The translations under genes were made by a program, and so were the position numbers. From Serpens sp035497915 (lineage in GTDB: Bacteria; Pseudomonadota; Gammaproteobacteria; Pseudomonadales; Pseudomonadaceae), in NCBI RefSeq assembly GCF_035497915.1, contig NZ_DATJCS010000048.1, forward strand, positions 1-64,000: a stretch of 64,000 nucleotides of DNA, read 5' to 3'. A model generated the notes under the pieces. It searched no databases. It was not told where the DNA came from and saw only the letters and a program-made list of their open reading frames with translations. Below are positions 26,985 through 35,800 of the stretch, piece after piece; position 1 is the first letter of the stretch, and each line of letters opens with the position of its first letter.

Positions 26985-28151
26985 CTACAACGCCAAGCCG
27001 TTGCGAACGCGGTACTGATTGCGCACCGGATTGGCGTATTGCAGCACCAGCCACGGCCGGTGCTCGGCCGGGCAGGCGGCCAGGCGGCGGTGCCATTCCG
27101 CTTGCGCCCTGGCCAGCTCCTCGGCGCCGAACAGTTCGCCGGCGGCCGGCACCCCCAGCTCGGGCTCGCGCCCTTCCCACATGGCATAGGCCAGGTAATG
27201 CACCGGGAACAGCCGGTAGTTGCCGAGGATGTGCTTGTCGATGTCCTGCGCCAGTTGCTTGGCATCGTTGCTGGCGTCGCGCAGCGGCGCGGCGAAGGCG
27301 ATGTGCACGCGGCCCTTGTAGCCGGTGATGCCCTTGGCGATGCTGCGGTCGTCCTCGCCCGGGGCCTTGGTGTAGCTGCCGGCGGTGGCGCGGGTGTACA
27401 GCTCGCGGGCCTTGTCCAGGTCGCAGGGATCGTATTCGTAGCTGATCGACACCGGCACCAGCGACAGCTCGTCGATCACCTGGCCGAACGCTTCGTCCTT
27501 GCGGCTCATGTGGAACATCTTGAGGATCGCCGAATCGGTGCGATCGTCACCGTCCTTGGCGCGGCCCTCGGCCTGGGCGATCCACACCGACTCGTCGTCC
27601 CGGAGGATCGACTGGTTGATGTAGGCCGACAGCAGCTGGAACGCCGCCAGCTTCTCGCGCCGCCCGGTCAGCGAGCGGTGCACGATGAAGCTCTTGTTCA
27701 GGCGCATCAGGTCACTGACGAAGGGCCGCTGCAGCAGGTTGTCGCCGATGGCGATGCGCGGGGTGCGGTGGCCGGCATGGTACAGGGCATAGTTGACGAA
27801 GGCCGGGTCCATGACGATGTCGCGATGGTTGGCCAGGTACAGGTGACGGCGGCCCTTGTGCAGGTTTTCCAGGCCGGAATAACTGATGCCGTCAGTGGCC
27901 CGCTCGATGGTTCGATCCACATAGGGCTCGACGCGGGCCTGCAGCTTGGCCACGCTGTCGATGTCCCGCACTTCGCGGCGCAGGCGGCGCGCCACCAACG
28001 GACGCAGCGCCCAGCCGAACAGGCCGGCCAGTTTCGGCACGCGGAAGCGGGTCAGGGTATCGAGGAACTCGGGGTCGTTGCACAGGCGCGCCAGTACAGC
28101 GGAAACCTCGCTGTCGGCGTAAGGACGAATGGCGTCGAAGGTGCCCATCAT
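26985..28151 (-). CDS. PlsC-type glycerol acyltransferase-like protein
   Basis: 388-residue protein of the 1-acyl-glycerol-3-phosphate acyltransferase superfamily. The substrate motif appears as LANHRDIVMDPAFVNYAL near residue 110. The usual spacing is H-x4-D; here His is followed by D at +2 and +6, so the pairing residue needs checking. Other blocks are NKSFIVHRSLTGRREKL and WIAQAEGRAKDGDDRTD, which stands in for the F-P-E-G-T motif (AEGRAKDG). The order fits a family widespread in pseudomonads, but the acyl acceptor is unknown. Two adjacent ATGs (28151, 28148) are possible; ACGAG lies just upstream. Confidence 0.78.
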   Translation of the reverse strand: MMGTFDAIRPYADSEVSAVLARLCNDPEFLDTLTRFRVPKLAGLFGWALRPLVARRLRREVRDIDSVAKLQARVEPYVDRTIERATDGISYSGLENLHKGRRHLYLANHRDIVMDPAFVNYALYHAGHRTPRIAIGDNLLQRPFVSDLMRLNKSFIVHRSLTGRREKLAAFQLLSAYINQSILRDDESVWIAQAEGRAKDGDDRTDSAILKMFHMSRKDEAFGQVIDELSLVPVSISYEYDPCDLDKARELYTRATAGSYTKAPGEDDRSIAKGITGYKGRVHIAFAAPLRDASNDAKQLAQDIDKHILGNYRLFPVHYLAYAMWEGREPELGVPAAGELFGAEELARAQAEWHRRLAACPAEHRPWLVLQYANPVRNQYRVRNGLAL

Positions 28152-28256
28152 GGTCTCGTCAGGGGAAAAAAACGCGCATCCCCGGGAGGGGCGCGGAAAA
28201 TAGATCGCCAAGTATACTCGCCGAGTCACATTCCACCCCACGTCACGAGGAACCCC

Positions 28257-28517
28257 ATGCAGTGCATTCATCGCCCCTGGGATCTGCTGGAAGCAAACCT
28301 GCTGCGCGACATGCTGGCCAGCGAGGGCATCGCGGCCTATCTGCAGGGTGAACACCTGATGGGCGCGGTTGGCGAACTGCCGGCCGGCGGGCTGCTGGCC
28401 CTGCTGGTCGAGGACGCGGACACCGAGCGCGCCCGGGAACTGATCGTCGCCTACAGCGCCGCCGAGCCGCTGCCCACCGAGGAACCCGTTGGCGGGCCCG
28501 GCGAATTGCTGTGCTGA
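28257..28517 (+). CDS. DUF2007-family small protein
   Basis: 86-residue cytoplasmic protein. The whole length fits the DUF2007 (putative signal-transducing, GlnB-like ferredoxin fold) family: RPWDLLEANLLRDMLASEGIAAYLQGEHLMGAVGELPAGGLLALLVEDADTERARELI. It begins right after GAGGAACCCC, a good ribosome site. It is divergent from the acyltransferase and 19 bases ahead of the SRAP-type gene, so the two are probably co-transcribed. Confidence 0.82.
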   Translation: MQCIHRPWDLLEANLLRDMLASEGIAAYLQGEHLMGAVGELPAGGLLALLVEDADTERARELIVAYSAAEPLPTEEPVGGPGELLC

Positions 28518-28536
28518 CTTCGAGGCCCGTTTATCC

Positions 28537-29148
28537 ATGAGTGGCCGTCTTGCCCTGTTCCGCTGGTCCGCCGCGTTCGCCGCGCTGCCCGGCTTTCCCG
28601 CGCTGCAACCGCACTGGAATCTCTCCCCCGGCGCGTCGCTGCTGTTGCTGCGCGGCGTCGATGACCAGCGCCGCGCCGATCTGGCGCGCTGGGGCCTGAC
28701 CCCGGCCTGGCTGACCGACCTGTCGCGCACGCCGGCCCATGCCCGCGCCGAGACCCTGGCCGAACAGCCGATGTTCCGCGAGGCGTTTCGCCTGCGCCGC
28801 GGCCTGGTGCCGATCAACGGTTTCTATGAATGGCGCGGGGTGCGCAAGCGGCCCTACTGGGTGGGCGGCGAGGAGAGCCTGCTGTACTGCGCGGCGTTGT
28901 GGGAGGTCTATCCGGCCGGGGATCGCGAGTACCTGAGCCTGGCGCTGGTGACCCGCCCGGCCGCCGACCTGCGCCGGCCGCTGCTGCTGGATGCCGAGGG
29001 GCAGCGCGACTGGCTGGCCGCCGACACGCCAGCGTCCCGGCTGATGGCGCTGCTGCAGGCGCCCGCGCCGCCACTGCGCGAGCGGGCGCTGGCGGGGCTG
29101 GTCAACGACCCGGGGCTGGATGGCCCGGAGTGCCTGACTCCGGCCTGA
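28537..29148 (+). CDS. SRAP-family (YedK/HMCES) protein lacking catalytic residues
   Basis: 203-residue SOS-response-associated-peptidase fold protein. Active members use Cys2 to form a covalent link with abasic DNA, with a conserved Asn, Glu and His. Here the protein begins MSGRLALFR instead of MCGR, so Cys2 is Ser (AGT for TGT). The motif NARAET is HARAET at residues 68-73. GFYEW with Glu98 is kept. The region of the family's IHxRMP motif reads ADLRRPLLL, without the His. The overall length and WGLTPAW, VPINGFYEWR and EEDWL-like QRDWL landmarks confirm the family. The product is probably a catalytically inactive or non-crosslinking paralogue. Confidence 0.78.
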   Translation: MSGRLALFRWSAAFAALPGFPALQPHWNLSPGASLLLLRGVDDQRRADLARWGLTPAWLTDLSRTPAHARAETLAEQPMFREAFRLRRGLVPINGFYEWRGVRKRPYWVGGEESLLYCAALWEVYPAGDREYLSLALVTRPAADLRRPLLLDAEGQRDWLAADTPASRLMALLQAPAPPLRERALAGLVNDPGLDGPECLTPA

Positions 29149-29415
29149 CCCGCCTGTGGGAGCGAATTCATTCGCGAGATTTTGGCGTCGCGGACGAGTC
29201 GGATAAAAACGGAGCCACCCACACGGGGGAAGCTATACAAGGATGGCTCCGGGGAAAGGGTGCTTGTCTGGCGTGGCGGCAAGGTTACGGGGTCGGCTGT
29301 CATCGGAAAAATCGCCGGTTTCAATGCCTTTCATAGTCAACCCCTATTTTTGAAGTGCATCACAAAACAGGCATAATTCCGCGAATTTTTACCCTCCCCG
29401 TCTCGCACCCACCCA
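29149..29415. other. Gap before the diguanylate cyclase gene
   Basis: Holds a short palindrome GTGGGAGCGAATTCATTCGC (29156-29175), a repeat of another known Pseudomonas type. There is also a hairpin-capable GGAGCCACCC...GGATGGCTCC around 29211-29250. No gene is supported. The promoter of the following gene should lie in 29320-29400, which is more AT-rich. Confidence 0.55.
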
Positions 29416-31254
29416 ATGACCCTGCGCAAGCGCCTGTTCTGGCTGTTCCTTTCCCTGTTGCTGCTGGTGTTGCTGGTGGTCACGTTGCTCGGCGAGCACC
29501 TGCTGCTGCCGCACCTGGATCAGCAGGACCACCTGCGGCTGCGCCAGGCCGCCGCGCAGCTGCAAAACGGCCTGGAACAGCAGGGGCGCTACCTGCTCAG
29601 TCGCCTGGATGCCTACGCCTTGCGCCTCGCGGTGACTGGCGAAGACGCGCCGGCGGTGCCGGCCGAGCTGGATTTCATCCTGCGTCTCGAGACCGGACAG
29701 CCGGCGGAAAGCCTGTTTTCCCGGCTGCCCGTCGATCTTGCCCCGCTCGCCGACGACACCGGCATCGAGCGGCCAGCCATCAGCCTGCGCTGGTGGCGGG
29801 AGCAGCCGCTGATCCTGCTCAGCGTGCCCCTGCCGGGCGACCAGGGTTACCTGCTGGCCGGCCAGCGGCTCGATCCCGTCCGCCTGCTCGACGCGTTGCG
29901 CATCGTTCCCGAGGCGGAGCTACAGCTGCTGGCGCCGAACAACGACACCCCGGCCAGCGAACCACTGCCAACACCCTCGCCGGTCCCGGCGATCCTGATG
30001 CGCGATGCCGGCGTGGTAAGCACGCCAACGCAGCTGCACACCGAGCTGCACCTGCACACGCCGCAGGCGCAGGACGGTCTGCGCCTGCAGCTGAGCCTGT
30101 CCCGCCAGATCTATCTGCAGGGCCAGCAGAAACTCGACTGCTTCCTCGACTGGATGCTGTTCATCTGCGCGGGCACCCTGCTGCTGGCCGGGTTGTGTGT
30201 GGAAATCTGCCTGCTGCGCCGCGTGCGCTTCATGCACCGGGAGATCGCCAGCATCGGCCTGAACGCCCATGCCTCGCGCCTCACGCGTCTGGGGCGTGAT
30301 GAGTTGGGCGAGCTGGGCCACGCCCTGAACCACATGCTCGACCGGCTGGACAGCAGTGAATCCCGCGACCAGGCGATCCTCGACTCCATCGACGACGGCT
30401 ACTTCGAGATCGAAGCCAAGGGCCGCATCCTTACCGTCAGCCGCGGTCTGGAACGCCAGCTGGGCTTCGCCGCCGAGGAACTGCAGGGGCGCAACCTGGT
30501 GAATGTCATCGGCGTCGAGGAACTGCACCGGCTACGCCAGCAGTTCCGACAGACCATCGGCGGCAGGGTCGCGCCACGCTTCGTGGTGCCGATCCGCCGC
30601 CGCAACGGCACCACCGGCTATTTCGAAACCCGCATCTCGCTGATCCGCGACGCCAGCGGCCGCTACTGCGGCGTGCGCGGCATCCTGCACGACATCGGCG
30701 ACCAGGTGGCCTTCCAGGAACAGCTCTATGACCTGGCCCACCGCGATCCGCTGACCGGCCTGGGCAACCGCATGGCCTTCACCGAGCAGCTCCACTACTG
30801 CTGTGACGAGGCACACGGCACGGGACGTTCGCTGGGCCTGCTGTACCTGGACCTGGACCGCTTCAAGGAAGTCAACGACCGCTACGGCCATGCCACCGGC
30901 GACGCCCTGCTGGTGGCCATCGCCGAGCGCATGCGCGGCGCCGTACGCCAACCCGATCTGCTCTACCGCCCGGGCGGCGACGAATTCACCCTGCTGCTGC
31001 CAGACAGCGACGTGGAAAAGGCGGTGCGCATCGCCCAGCGCCTGCACGCCACGCTGGCCCAGCCCTACGACCTGTGCGGCCAGCGCGTCGACTTCGTGCT
31101 GCCGAGCATCGGCATCGCCCTCTACCCGCGCAACGCCAGCAACCCGGACGCGCTGATCAACGCCGCCGACGAGGCCATGTACCAGGCCAAGCTGGACAGC
31201 CTGGGCCACTGCGTCAGCCAGGCCGTCCCGGCTGCAAAGGCCGCAATGCACTAA
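29416..31254 (+). CDS. Membrane PAS-GGDEF diguanylate cyclase
   Basis: 612-residue inner-membrane sensor that should make cyclic di-GMP. A first membrane segment (residues 7-30) and a second (about 247-268) bracket a periplasmic domain of about 210 residues. A HAMP-like stretch (MHREIASIGLNAHASRLTRLGRDELGELGHALNHMLDRL) follows, then a PAS/PAC domain (AILDSIDDGYFEIEAKGRILTVS) and the GGDEF domain with the intact active motif GGDEF near residue 520. RQPD five residues before it is an RxxD inhibitory site, suggesting product inhibition. It sits beside cysZ as PA0847 does beside PA0846 in P. aeruginosa. The start ATG has no strong ribosome site. Confidence 0.9.
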   Translation: MTLRKRLFWLFLSLLLLVLLVVTLLGEHLLLPHLDQQDHLRLRQAAAQLQNGLEQQGRYLLSRLDAYALRLAVTGEDAPAVPAELDFILRLETGQPAESLFSRLPVDLAPLADDTGIERPAISLRWWREQPLILLSVPLPGDQGYLLAGQRLDPVRLLDALRIVPEAELQLLAPNNDTPASEPLPTPSPVPAILMRDAGVVSTPTQLHTELHLHTPQAQDGLRLQLSLSRQIYLQGQQKLDCFLDWMLFICAGTLLLAGLCVEICLLRRVRFMHREIASIGLNAHASRLTRLGRDELGELGHALNHMLDRLDSSESRDQAILDSIDDGYFEIEAKGRILTVSRGLERQLGFAAEELQGRNLVNVIGVEELHRLRQQFRQTIGGRVAPRFVVPIRRRNGTTGYFETRISLIRDASGRYCGVRGILHDIGDQVAFQEQLYDLAHRDPLTGLGNRMAFTEQLHYCCDEAHGTGRSLGLLYLDLDRFKEVNDRYGHATGDALLVAIAERMRGAVRQPDLLYRPGGDEFTLLLPDSDVEKAVRIAQRLHATLAQPYDLCGQRVDFVLPSIGIALYPRNASNPDALINAADEAMYQAKLDSLGHCVSQAVPAAKAAMH

Positions 31255-31267
31255 CCGTAGGCGCGAC

Positions 31268-31341
31268 TGTAGGAGCGGCTTCAGCCGCGAGCTTCTGGGC
31301 GCGAAACCGCAAAAAGCATCGCGGCTGAAGCCGCTCCTACA
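31268..31341. repeat. REP-type inverted pair (family A)
   Basis: Facing copies of TGTAGGAGCGGCTTCAGCCG around a 27-base centre, between the diguanylate cyclase stop and cysZ. Both flanking genes point the same way, so the hairpin may trim or attenuate read-through. Confidence 0.92.
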
Positions 31342-31409
31342 AAGTGCGCGCTGCAATGCCTGGCACGCCTTCTGGTAAAGTCGCGCGCCACCCTTTGCAG
31401 GAGATCTCC

Positions 31410-32141
31410 ATGCCCCCCGTCCTGAGCGGCCCGCAGTATCTGCGTCAAGGATTGAGCCTGGTACTCAGTCCGGGATTGCGTCTGTTCGTTCTGCTGCCCT
31501 TGCTGGTCAACCTGATCGTGTTTGCCGTGCTGATCGTCCTGGCCGTGCAGCAGTTCGGCCAGTGGGTCGACTACTTCATGCCGAGCCTGCCCGACTGGCT
31601 GGCCTTTCTCGAATACCTGCTCTGGCCGCTGTTCGTGGCGCTGGTGCTGCTGATCGTGTTCTTCACCTTCACGCTGCTGGCCAACCTGATCGCCGCGCCC
31701 TTCAACGGTTTCCTGGCCGAGAAGGTCGAAGTGGTGGTGCGCGGCGAAGACCCCTTCCCCACCTTCCGCTGGGGCGAGCTGGCCGCCATGGTGCCGCGCA
31801 CCCTGGGGCGTGAGATGCGCAAGCTGGCCTACTTCCTGCCGCGCGCCCTGGCGCTGCTGATCCTCTCGCTGATCCCCGGCGTCAACCTGCTGGCCGCGCC
31901 GCTCTGGCTGCTGTTCGGCATCTGGATGATGGCGGTGCAGTACATCGACTACCCGGCGGACAACAACAAGCTGGGCTGGAACGAGATGCTCGACTGGCTG
32001 CGCGCCCGCCGCTGGCAAAGCCTGGGCTTCGGCGGCATCACCTACGCCGCGCTGCTGGTGCCCGGCCTGAATATCCTGATGATGCCCGCCGCCGTGGCCG
32101 GCGCCACGGTGTTCTGGGTGCGCGAGGGCGGCCGCAGCTAA
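31410..32141 (+). CDS. cysZ: Sulfate transporter CysZ
   Basis: Inner-membrane protein of 243 residues of the CysZ/EI24 family that brings sulfate in for cysteine synthesis. The start MPPVLSGPQYLRQGLSLVLSPGLRLFVLLPL is characteristic. It has about four long helices plus two short re-entrant ones, the conserved FNGFLAEKVE after helix 2, and NNKLGWNEMLDWLRARR before the last segment. AGGAG stands seven bases before the ATG. Family length (E. coli 253) agrees. Confidence 0.9.
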   Translation: MPPVLSGPQYLRQGLSLVLSPGLRLFVLLPLLVNLIVFAVLIVLAVQQFGQWVDYFMPSLPDWLAFLEYLLWPLFVALVLLIVFFTFTLLANLIAAPFNGFLAEKVEVVVRGEDPFPTFRWGELAAMVPRTLGREMRKLAYFLPRALALLILSLIPGVNLLAAPLWLLFGIWMMAVQYIDYPADNNKLGWNEMLDWLRARRWQSLGFGGITYAALLVPGLNILMMPAAVAGATVFWVREGGRS

Positions 32142-32159
32142 AGAGGACAGCACACAACC

Positions 32160-32227
32160 TGTAGGAGCGGCTTCAGCCGCGATGCTTTTGGGTGCGGATA
32201 CCTATCGGGGCTGAAGCCCCTCCTACA
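32160..32227. repeat. REP-type inverted pair (family A)
   Basis: TGTAGGAGCGGCTTCAGCCG facing GGGGCTGAAGCCCCTCCTAC, between cysZ and the convergent hybrid kinase gene. Confidence 0.9.
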
Positions 32228-32276
32228 GGTCCGTGCATAAACCCGGGGCCGGTGCGGCCCAACAGCGCTGACCGCT

Positions 32277-34409
32277 CTACACCTTTTCCAGCGCCTGGCG
32301 CAGCGCCGGGTAAAGGCGCCGGAACTCGGCCTCGAAGGCCGCCAGCGCCTCGGCGGGATCGCCGTCCGCCTGCAATACCGCCTCCAGTCGCCCGCTCAAC
32401 GCCTGCAGCTCCACGGCCCCCAGGGTCGCCGCCAGGGACTTGAAGCGGTGCAGTTGCTCGACGGCCTCGCCGGAGCGCCCCGCGTGCAGCTGCTCGCGCA
32501 GCTGTTCGGGGAGGCTCGGCGTTTCCTCCAGGAAGCGCCGCAGCAGCCGCAGGTACAGCGCCCGATTGTCGAGCATGCGCTCCAGGGCGCCGGCCTGATC
32601 GAGTCCGGCAATCGCCGGCAAGGGCAAGTCCCCGGCAACGGCTACCGTCTCCGGCGACGGCTCCGGCTCCGGCAACCAGCGCTCCAGCACCGCCATCAAC
32701 TGGTTCAGCGCCACCGGCTTGGCCAGGAAGTCGTTCATGCCCACCGCGCGGCAGGCTTGCCGGTCGCTGTCCCGGGTGCTGCCGGTCATGGCGATCACCG
32801 GCAGGTCGGGCCACTCGCGGCGCAGCTGGCGGGTCGCTTCCAGGCCGTCCATGTTGGGCATCTGCAGGTCCATGCACACCAGGCCGATGCCGGCTTCAGT
32901 GCGCAGGCATTCCAGCGCCTGCCGGCCATCGGCGGCCATGCATACCTCCAGGCCGAGCAGTTGCAGCAGCTCGGCGGACACCTCGCGCATCAGCGCATCG
33001 TCATCGACCAGCAGCACCCGGTGCCCAGCGAAGCGCCGCTGTGCGGCTGCGCCAGCGCTGCCGGCCTCGGCGGGCACGCCGGCGCAGCGTCGCAGTTCCA
33101 GCTCGAGGAAGAACAGGCTGCCCTCCCCCGGCGCGCTGCGCACGCCCAGCTCGCCGCCCATCAGGCTGGCCAGCCGGGCGGAGATCGCCAGCCCCAGGCC
33201 GGTGCCGGACGAACGTTCGACCTGCCCCGGCAGCTGGCTGAACGGCTTGAACAGCAGGTGCAGGTGCTCGGTGGCGATGCCCATGCCGCTGTCCTCGACC
33301 TCGAAGCGCAGCCGCACGTGCTCGGCATCACCCGCCAGTTGCCGCATGCGAAAGTCGATGCGCCCGTGGGTGGTGAACTTGACCGCGTTGCTGGCCAGGT
33401 TGATGAGAATCTGCGAGACCCGCAGCGGATCGCCGTGCAGGCTGGCCGGAACCTGCGCATCCAGCTCGACGCCAATCGCCAGGCCCTTCTCCCGGGCTCC
33501 CTCACCAATCATGTCCACCACGTTCCACACCAGCTCGGTGGGGCTGAAGGGCACCTGGGCGATCGGCAACCGGCCGGCATCCAGCCGGCTGAAGTCCAGC
33601 ACGTCGTTGACGATTTCCAGCAGGTGCTCGGCGGCCTTGCGCAGCTTGTCCAGGTAGCCGTCCAGACGGGCGTCGCGGGAACTGCGCCGGGCCAGGTGGG
33701 CCAGGCCGATCAGCGCGCTGAGCGGTGAACGGATCTCGTGGCTGAGGTGGGCCATGAACTCCGCCTGCAGTTCGGCCTGGCGCTCGGCCTGTTCCTTGGC
33801 CTCGGCCAGCTCGCCGGTACGCGCGCGCACCTGGTGCTCCAGATCGTCGCTCAGCGCACGCAGGGCGTTGGCGGTGGCGCGCAGGTCCGTCTCGTCGATC
33901 AGCAGGCTGCCCAGCGCGGTGATGCGCCGACCGCCATCGAAAACCGGAAAGAAGATCTGCCGGTAGGCCTGCGCGGCGCGTTCCGCGCTGGCCGGCAGCT
34001 CGATGCACACTTCCTGACGCTCGCCGCTGGCCAGCACTTCGCGCAATCCCTGCCAGGCGCGCCGGCTGATTGGCGACAGGCTGTCCGGCGGCTCGGCGCA
34101 CTCCAGCGGCAGATCCGCCAGCAACACCGAGGCGTCCTGTTCGTGGGGACGATTGTCGAGCAGCAGGCGGCCCCGGGGATCGCGAATGCGCAGGCGGGTC
34201 GGCAGGTGACGCAGCAGCTGCCGATAGAGGGTTTCGCGCGCCTGGCGCCGGCGGCGGTGCCAGAGATTGGTGAACAAGAAGGTCAGCAGCACCAGGGGCA
34301 GACTTGCCAGCAGCGGGTGGACGGTCGGGTGCAGCAGGCACCACAGAACCACGACGCCGGCCAGGGCCAGGACGATGAGTAACGCCAGGGCAAGCCGGGA
34401 GTTATGCAC
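32277..34409 (-). CDS. Hybrid sensor histidine kinase (HK-REC-Hpt)
   Basis: 710-residue membrane kinase at the distal end of the chemosensory operon. It has two membrane helices (residues 7-27 and 31-49), a PAS-like region (about 65-180), a coiled linker, and the H-box AEFMAHLSHEIRSPLSALIGL with its His near residue 224. An ATPase domain follows (NLASNAVKF, VEDSGMGI, GTGLGLAI). The receiver domain then has LLVDDDALM and phosphoacceptor Asp in LVCMDLQMPNMDG. The C-terminal Hpt domain has His in EQLHRFKSLAATLGAVELQ. All phosphorelay residues are present. The start is a GTG at 34409 with AAGGA nine bases upstream. A 107-base gap separates it from the REC-EAL gene. Confidence 0.88.
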   Translation of the reverse strand: MHNSRLALALLIVLALAGVVVLWCLLHPTVHPLLASLPLVLLTFLFTNLWHRRRRQARETLYRQLLRHLPTRLRIRDPRGRLLLDNRPHEQDASVLLADLPLECAEPPDSLSPISRRAWQGLREVLASGERQEVCIELPASAERAAQAYRQIFFPVFDGGRRITALGSLLIDETDLRATANALRALSDDLEHQVRARTGELAEAKEQAERQAELQAEFMAHLSHEIRSPLSALIGLAHLARRSSRDARLDGYLDKLRKAAEHLLEIVNDVLDFSRLDAGRLPIAQVPFSPTELVWNVVDMIGEGAREKGLAIGVELDAQVPASLHGDPLRVSQILINLASNAVKFTTHGRIDFRMRQLAGDAEHVRLRFEVEDSGMGIATEHLHLLFKPFSQLPGQVERSSGTGLGLAISARLASLMGGELGVRSAPGEGSLFFLELELRRCAGVPAEAGSAGAAAQRRFAGHRVLLVDDDALMREVSAELLQLLGLEVCMAADGRQALECLRTEAGIGLVCMDLQMPNMDGLEATRQLRREWPDLPVIAMTGSTRDSDRQACRAVGMNDFLAKPVALNQLMAVLERWLPEPEPSPETVAVAGDLPLPAIAGLDQAGALERMLDNRALYLRLLRRFLEETPSLPEQLREQLHAGRSGEAVEQLHRFKSLAATLGAVELQALSGRLEAVLQADGDPAEALAAFEAEFRRLYPALRQALEKV

Positions 34410-34516
34410 AGCGGGAATCCTTCAGCGACGTCGCGTCGTCAGCCATCTCGCCAGACGATGGCTTTTTGACGGAAGTGGAAATGAGCCTGCGCGCAGCAAA
34501 GTCCGTTCCAGACCGG

Positions 34517-35800
34517 TCAGTCCTGTAACCAGTCCTCCAGCTTCTGCCGGTCGGCATGCGCGGCGTGCCAGTCCATCAGCACGTCGGCGGGCATCGGTCG
34601 GGCGAACAGGTAACCCTGGGCGGCGCTGCAGCCCAGGCCGCACAGCAGGCGCACCTCGTCGATGGTCTCCACGCCCTCGGCGATGCTCGGCAGCCGCAGG
34701 CGCACGCTCATGTCGATGGCCGACTGCAGGATGGCGTGGCTGCGCCGGTTGCTGCGGGCGCCAGCGACGAAGGCGCGGTCGATCTTCAGCTCGGTGAACG
34801 GCAGGCGGGTGAGCTGCTGCAGGGTCGAGAAGCCGGTGCCGTAGTCATCGATGGACAGCCCGAAGCCGGCCAGGCGCAGGCGCCCCACCGAGGCCAGGGT
34901 GGCGGCGGTGTCGTGCATCAGCGCGCTCTCGGTGACCTCCAGGATCAACTGCTCGGCGCGCGCACCACTGGCCTGCACGCGGGCGATCAGCTCGTTGGCG
35001 AAGTTGCGGTTGGCCAGCATGCTGATGTCGATGTTTACCGCCATGCTCGGCGTCCACCCCTGCTGCTGCAGGCGCGCGGCGTCGGCCAGCACCTGCTCGA
35101 TCAGCTGGAAGGTGAGCTCGGGCAGCAGGCCGCTCTCGGTGGCGATGGCGATGAAGTCCCCCGGATAGAGCATGCCCTGGCGCGGGTCCTGCCAGCGCGC
35201 CAGCACTTCATAACCCAGCAGTCGGCCGCTGGAGAGATCGATCTTCGGCTGGTAATGGGGGCGCACATGGCCCTGGCGCAGCGCTTCACGCAGGGCCTGC
35301 GCGGTAACACTGACCGTCGGCCGCACGCATTCCTCGGCCGGCGACGGACTCGCCAGGTTGGGCAGGTGCTGCAGCAGCCCATGCAGGTCCTTGCCGGACA
35401 GCGGCTTGGGCAGATTGCCCAGCAGCGGCAGGCGCAGGGTGCGAATCATGTCCAGCACTGTGTTCACCAGCGCCTCCTCGCAACCACTGGCCAGCACCAC
35501 CGGCGGGCAGATACCCTCCTCGTGCAGGTGCAGCAGCAGCTCGATGCCGTCCATGTCCGGCATCTCCAGGTCGAGCAGCAACAGCGGCAGCGGCTGTTGC
35601 CGTGCGGCCCGGCCGCGCAGCAGGTGCAGGGCCTCGCGACCGCTGGCGGCCTGCTCGATCAGCGACAACTCGAGGGTCTCCAGCAATTCGGCGGCGTATT
35701 CGCGCTGCATGGCGCTGTCATCGACCAGCAGCACGGGGGTCTGTCGCACGGACAGGGGAAGCTCGGCAAGCAGCTGCATCAGGGTATCCAGGCAGTTCAA
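34517..35800 (-). CDS. REC-EAL response regulator, c-di-GMP phosphodiesterase type
   Basis: 427-residue response regulator. The receiver domain (20-150) has DD at 27-28, phosphoacceptor D77 (LLLLDLEMPDMDG) and LPKPLSG. The EAL domain (about 175-420) has EVL in place of EAL (LGYEVLARW) but keeps the catalytic Glu. The metal and base residues are in AVNIDISML, EVTES, DDYGTGFSTL, LKIDRAFV, AEGVET and QGYLFARP, so hydrolysis of cyclic di-GMP is expected. The layout resembles RocR/PvrR. It starts at a TTG that overlaps the cheB stop (TTGA); an ATG at 35779 is the alternative. Translation coupling to cheB suggests a shared role. Confidence 0.88.
   Translation of the reverse strand: MNCLDTLMQLLAELPLSVRQTPVLLVDDSAMQREYAAELLETLELSLIEQAASGREALHLLRGRAARQQPLPLLLLDLEMPDMDGIELLLHLHEEGICPPVVLASGCEEALVNTVLDMIRTLRLPLLGNLPKPLSGKDLHGLLQHLPNLASPSPAEECVRPTVSVTAQALREALRQGHVRPHYQPKIDLSSGRLLGYEVLARWQDPRQGMLYPGDFIAIATESGLLPELTFQLIEQVLADAARLQQQGWTPSMAVNIDISMLANRNFANELIARVQASGARAEQLILEVTESALMHDTAATLASVGRLRLAGFGLSIDDYGTGFSTLQQLTRLPFTELKIDRAFVAGARSNRRSHAILQSAIDMSVRLRLPSIAEGVETIDEVRLLCGLGCSAAQGYLFARPMPADVLMDWHAAHADRQKLEDWLQD

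Noticed and set aside
28489..29148. Sixteen-codon N-terminal extension of the SRAP-type protein
   Set aside because: It overlaps the preceding gene, and SRAP proteins need a near-terminal residue 2, so the ATG at 28537 is the natural start.
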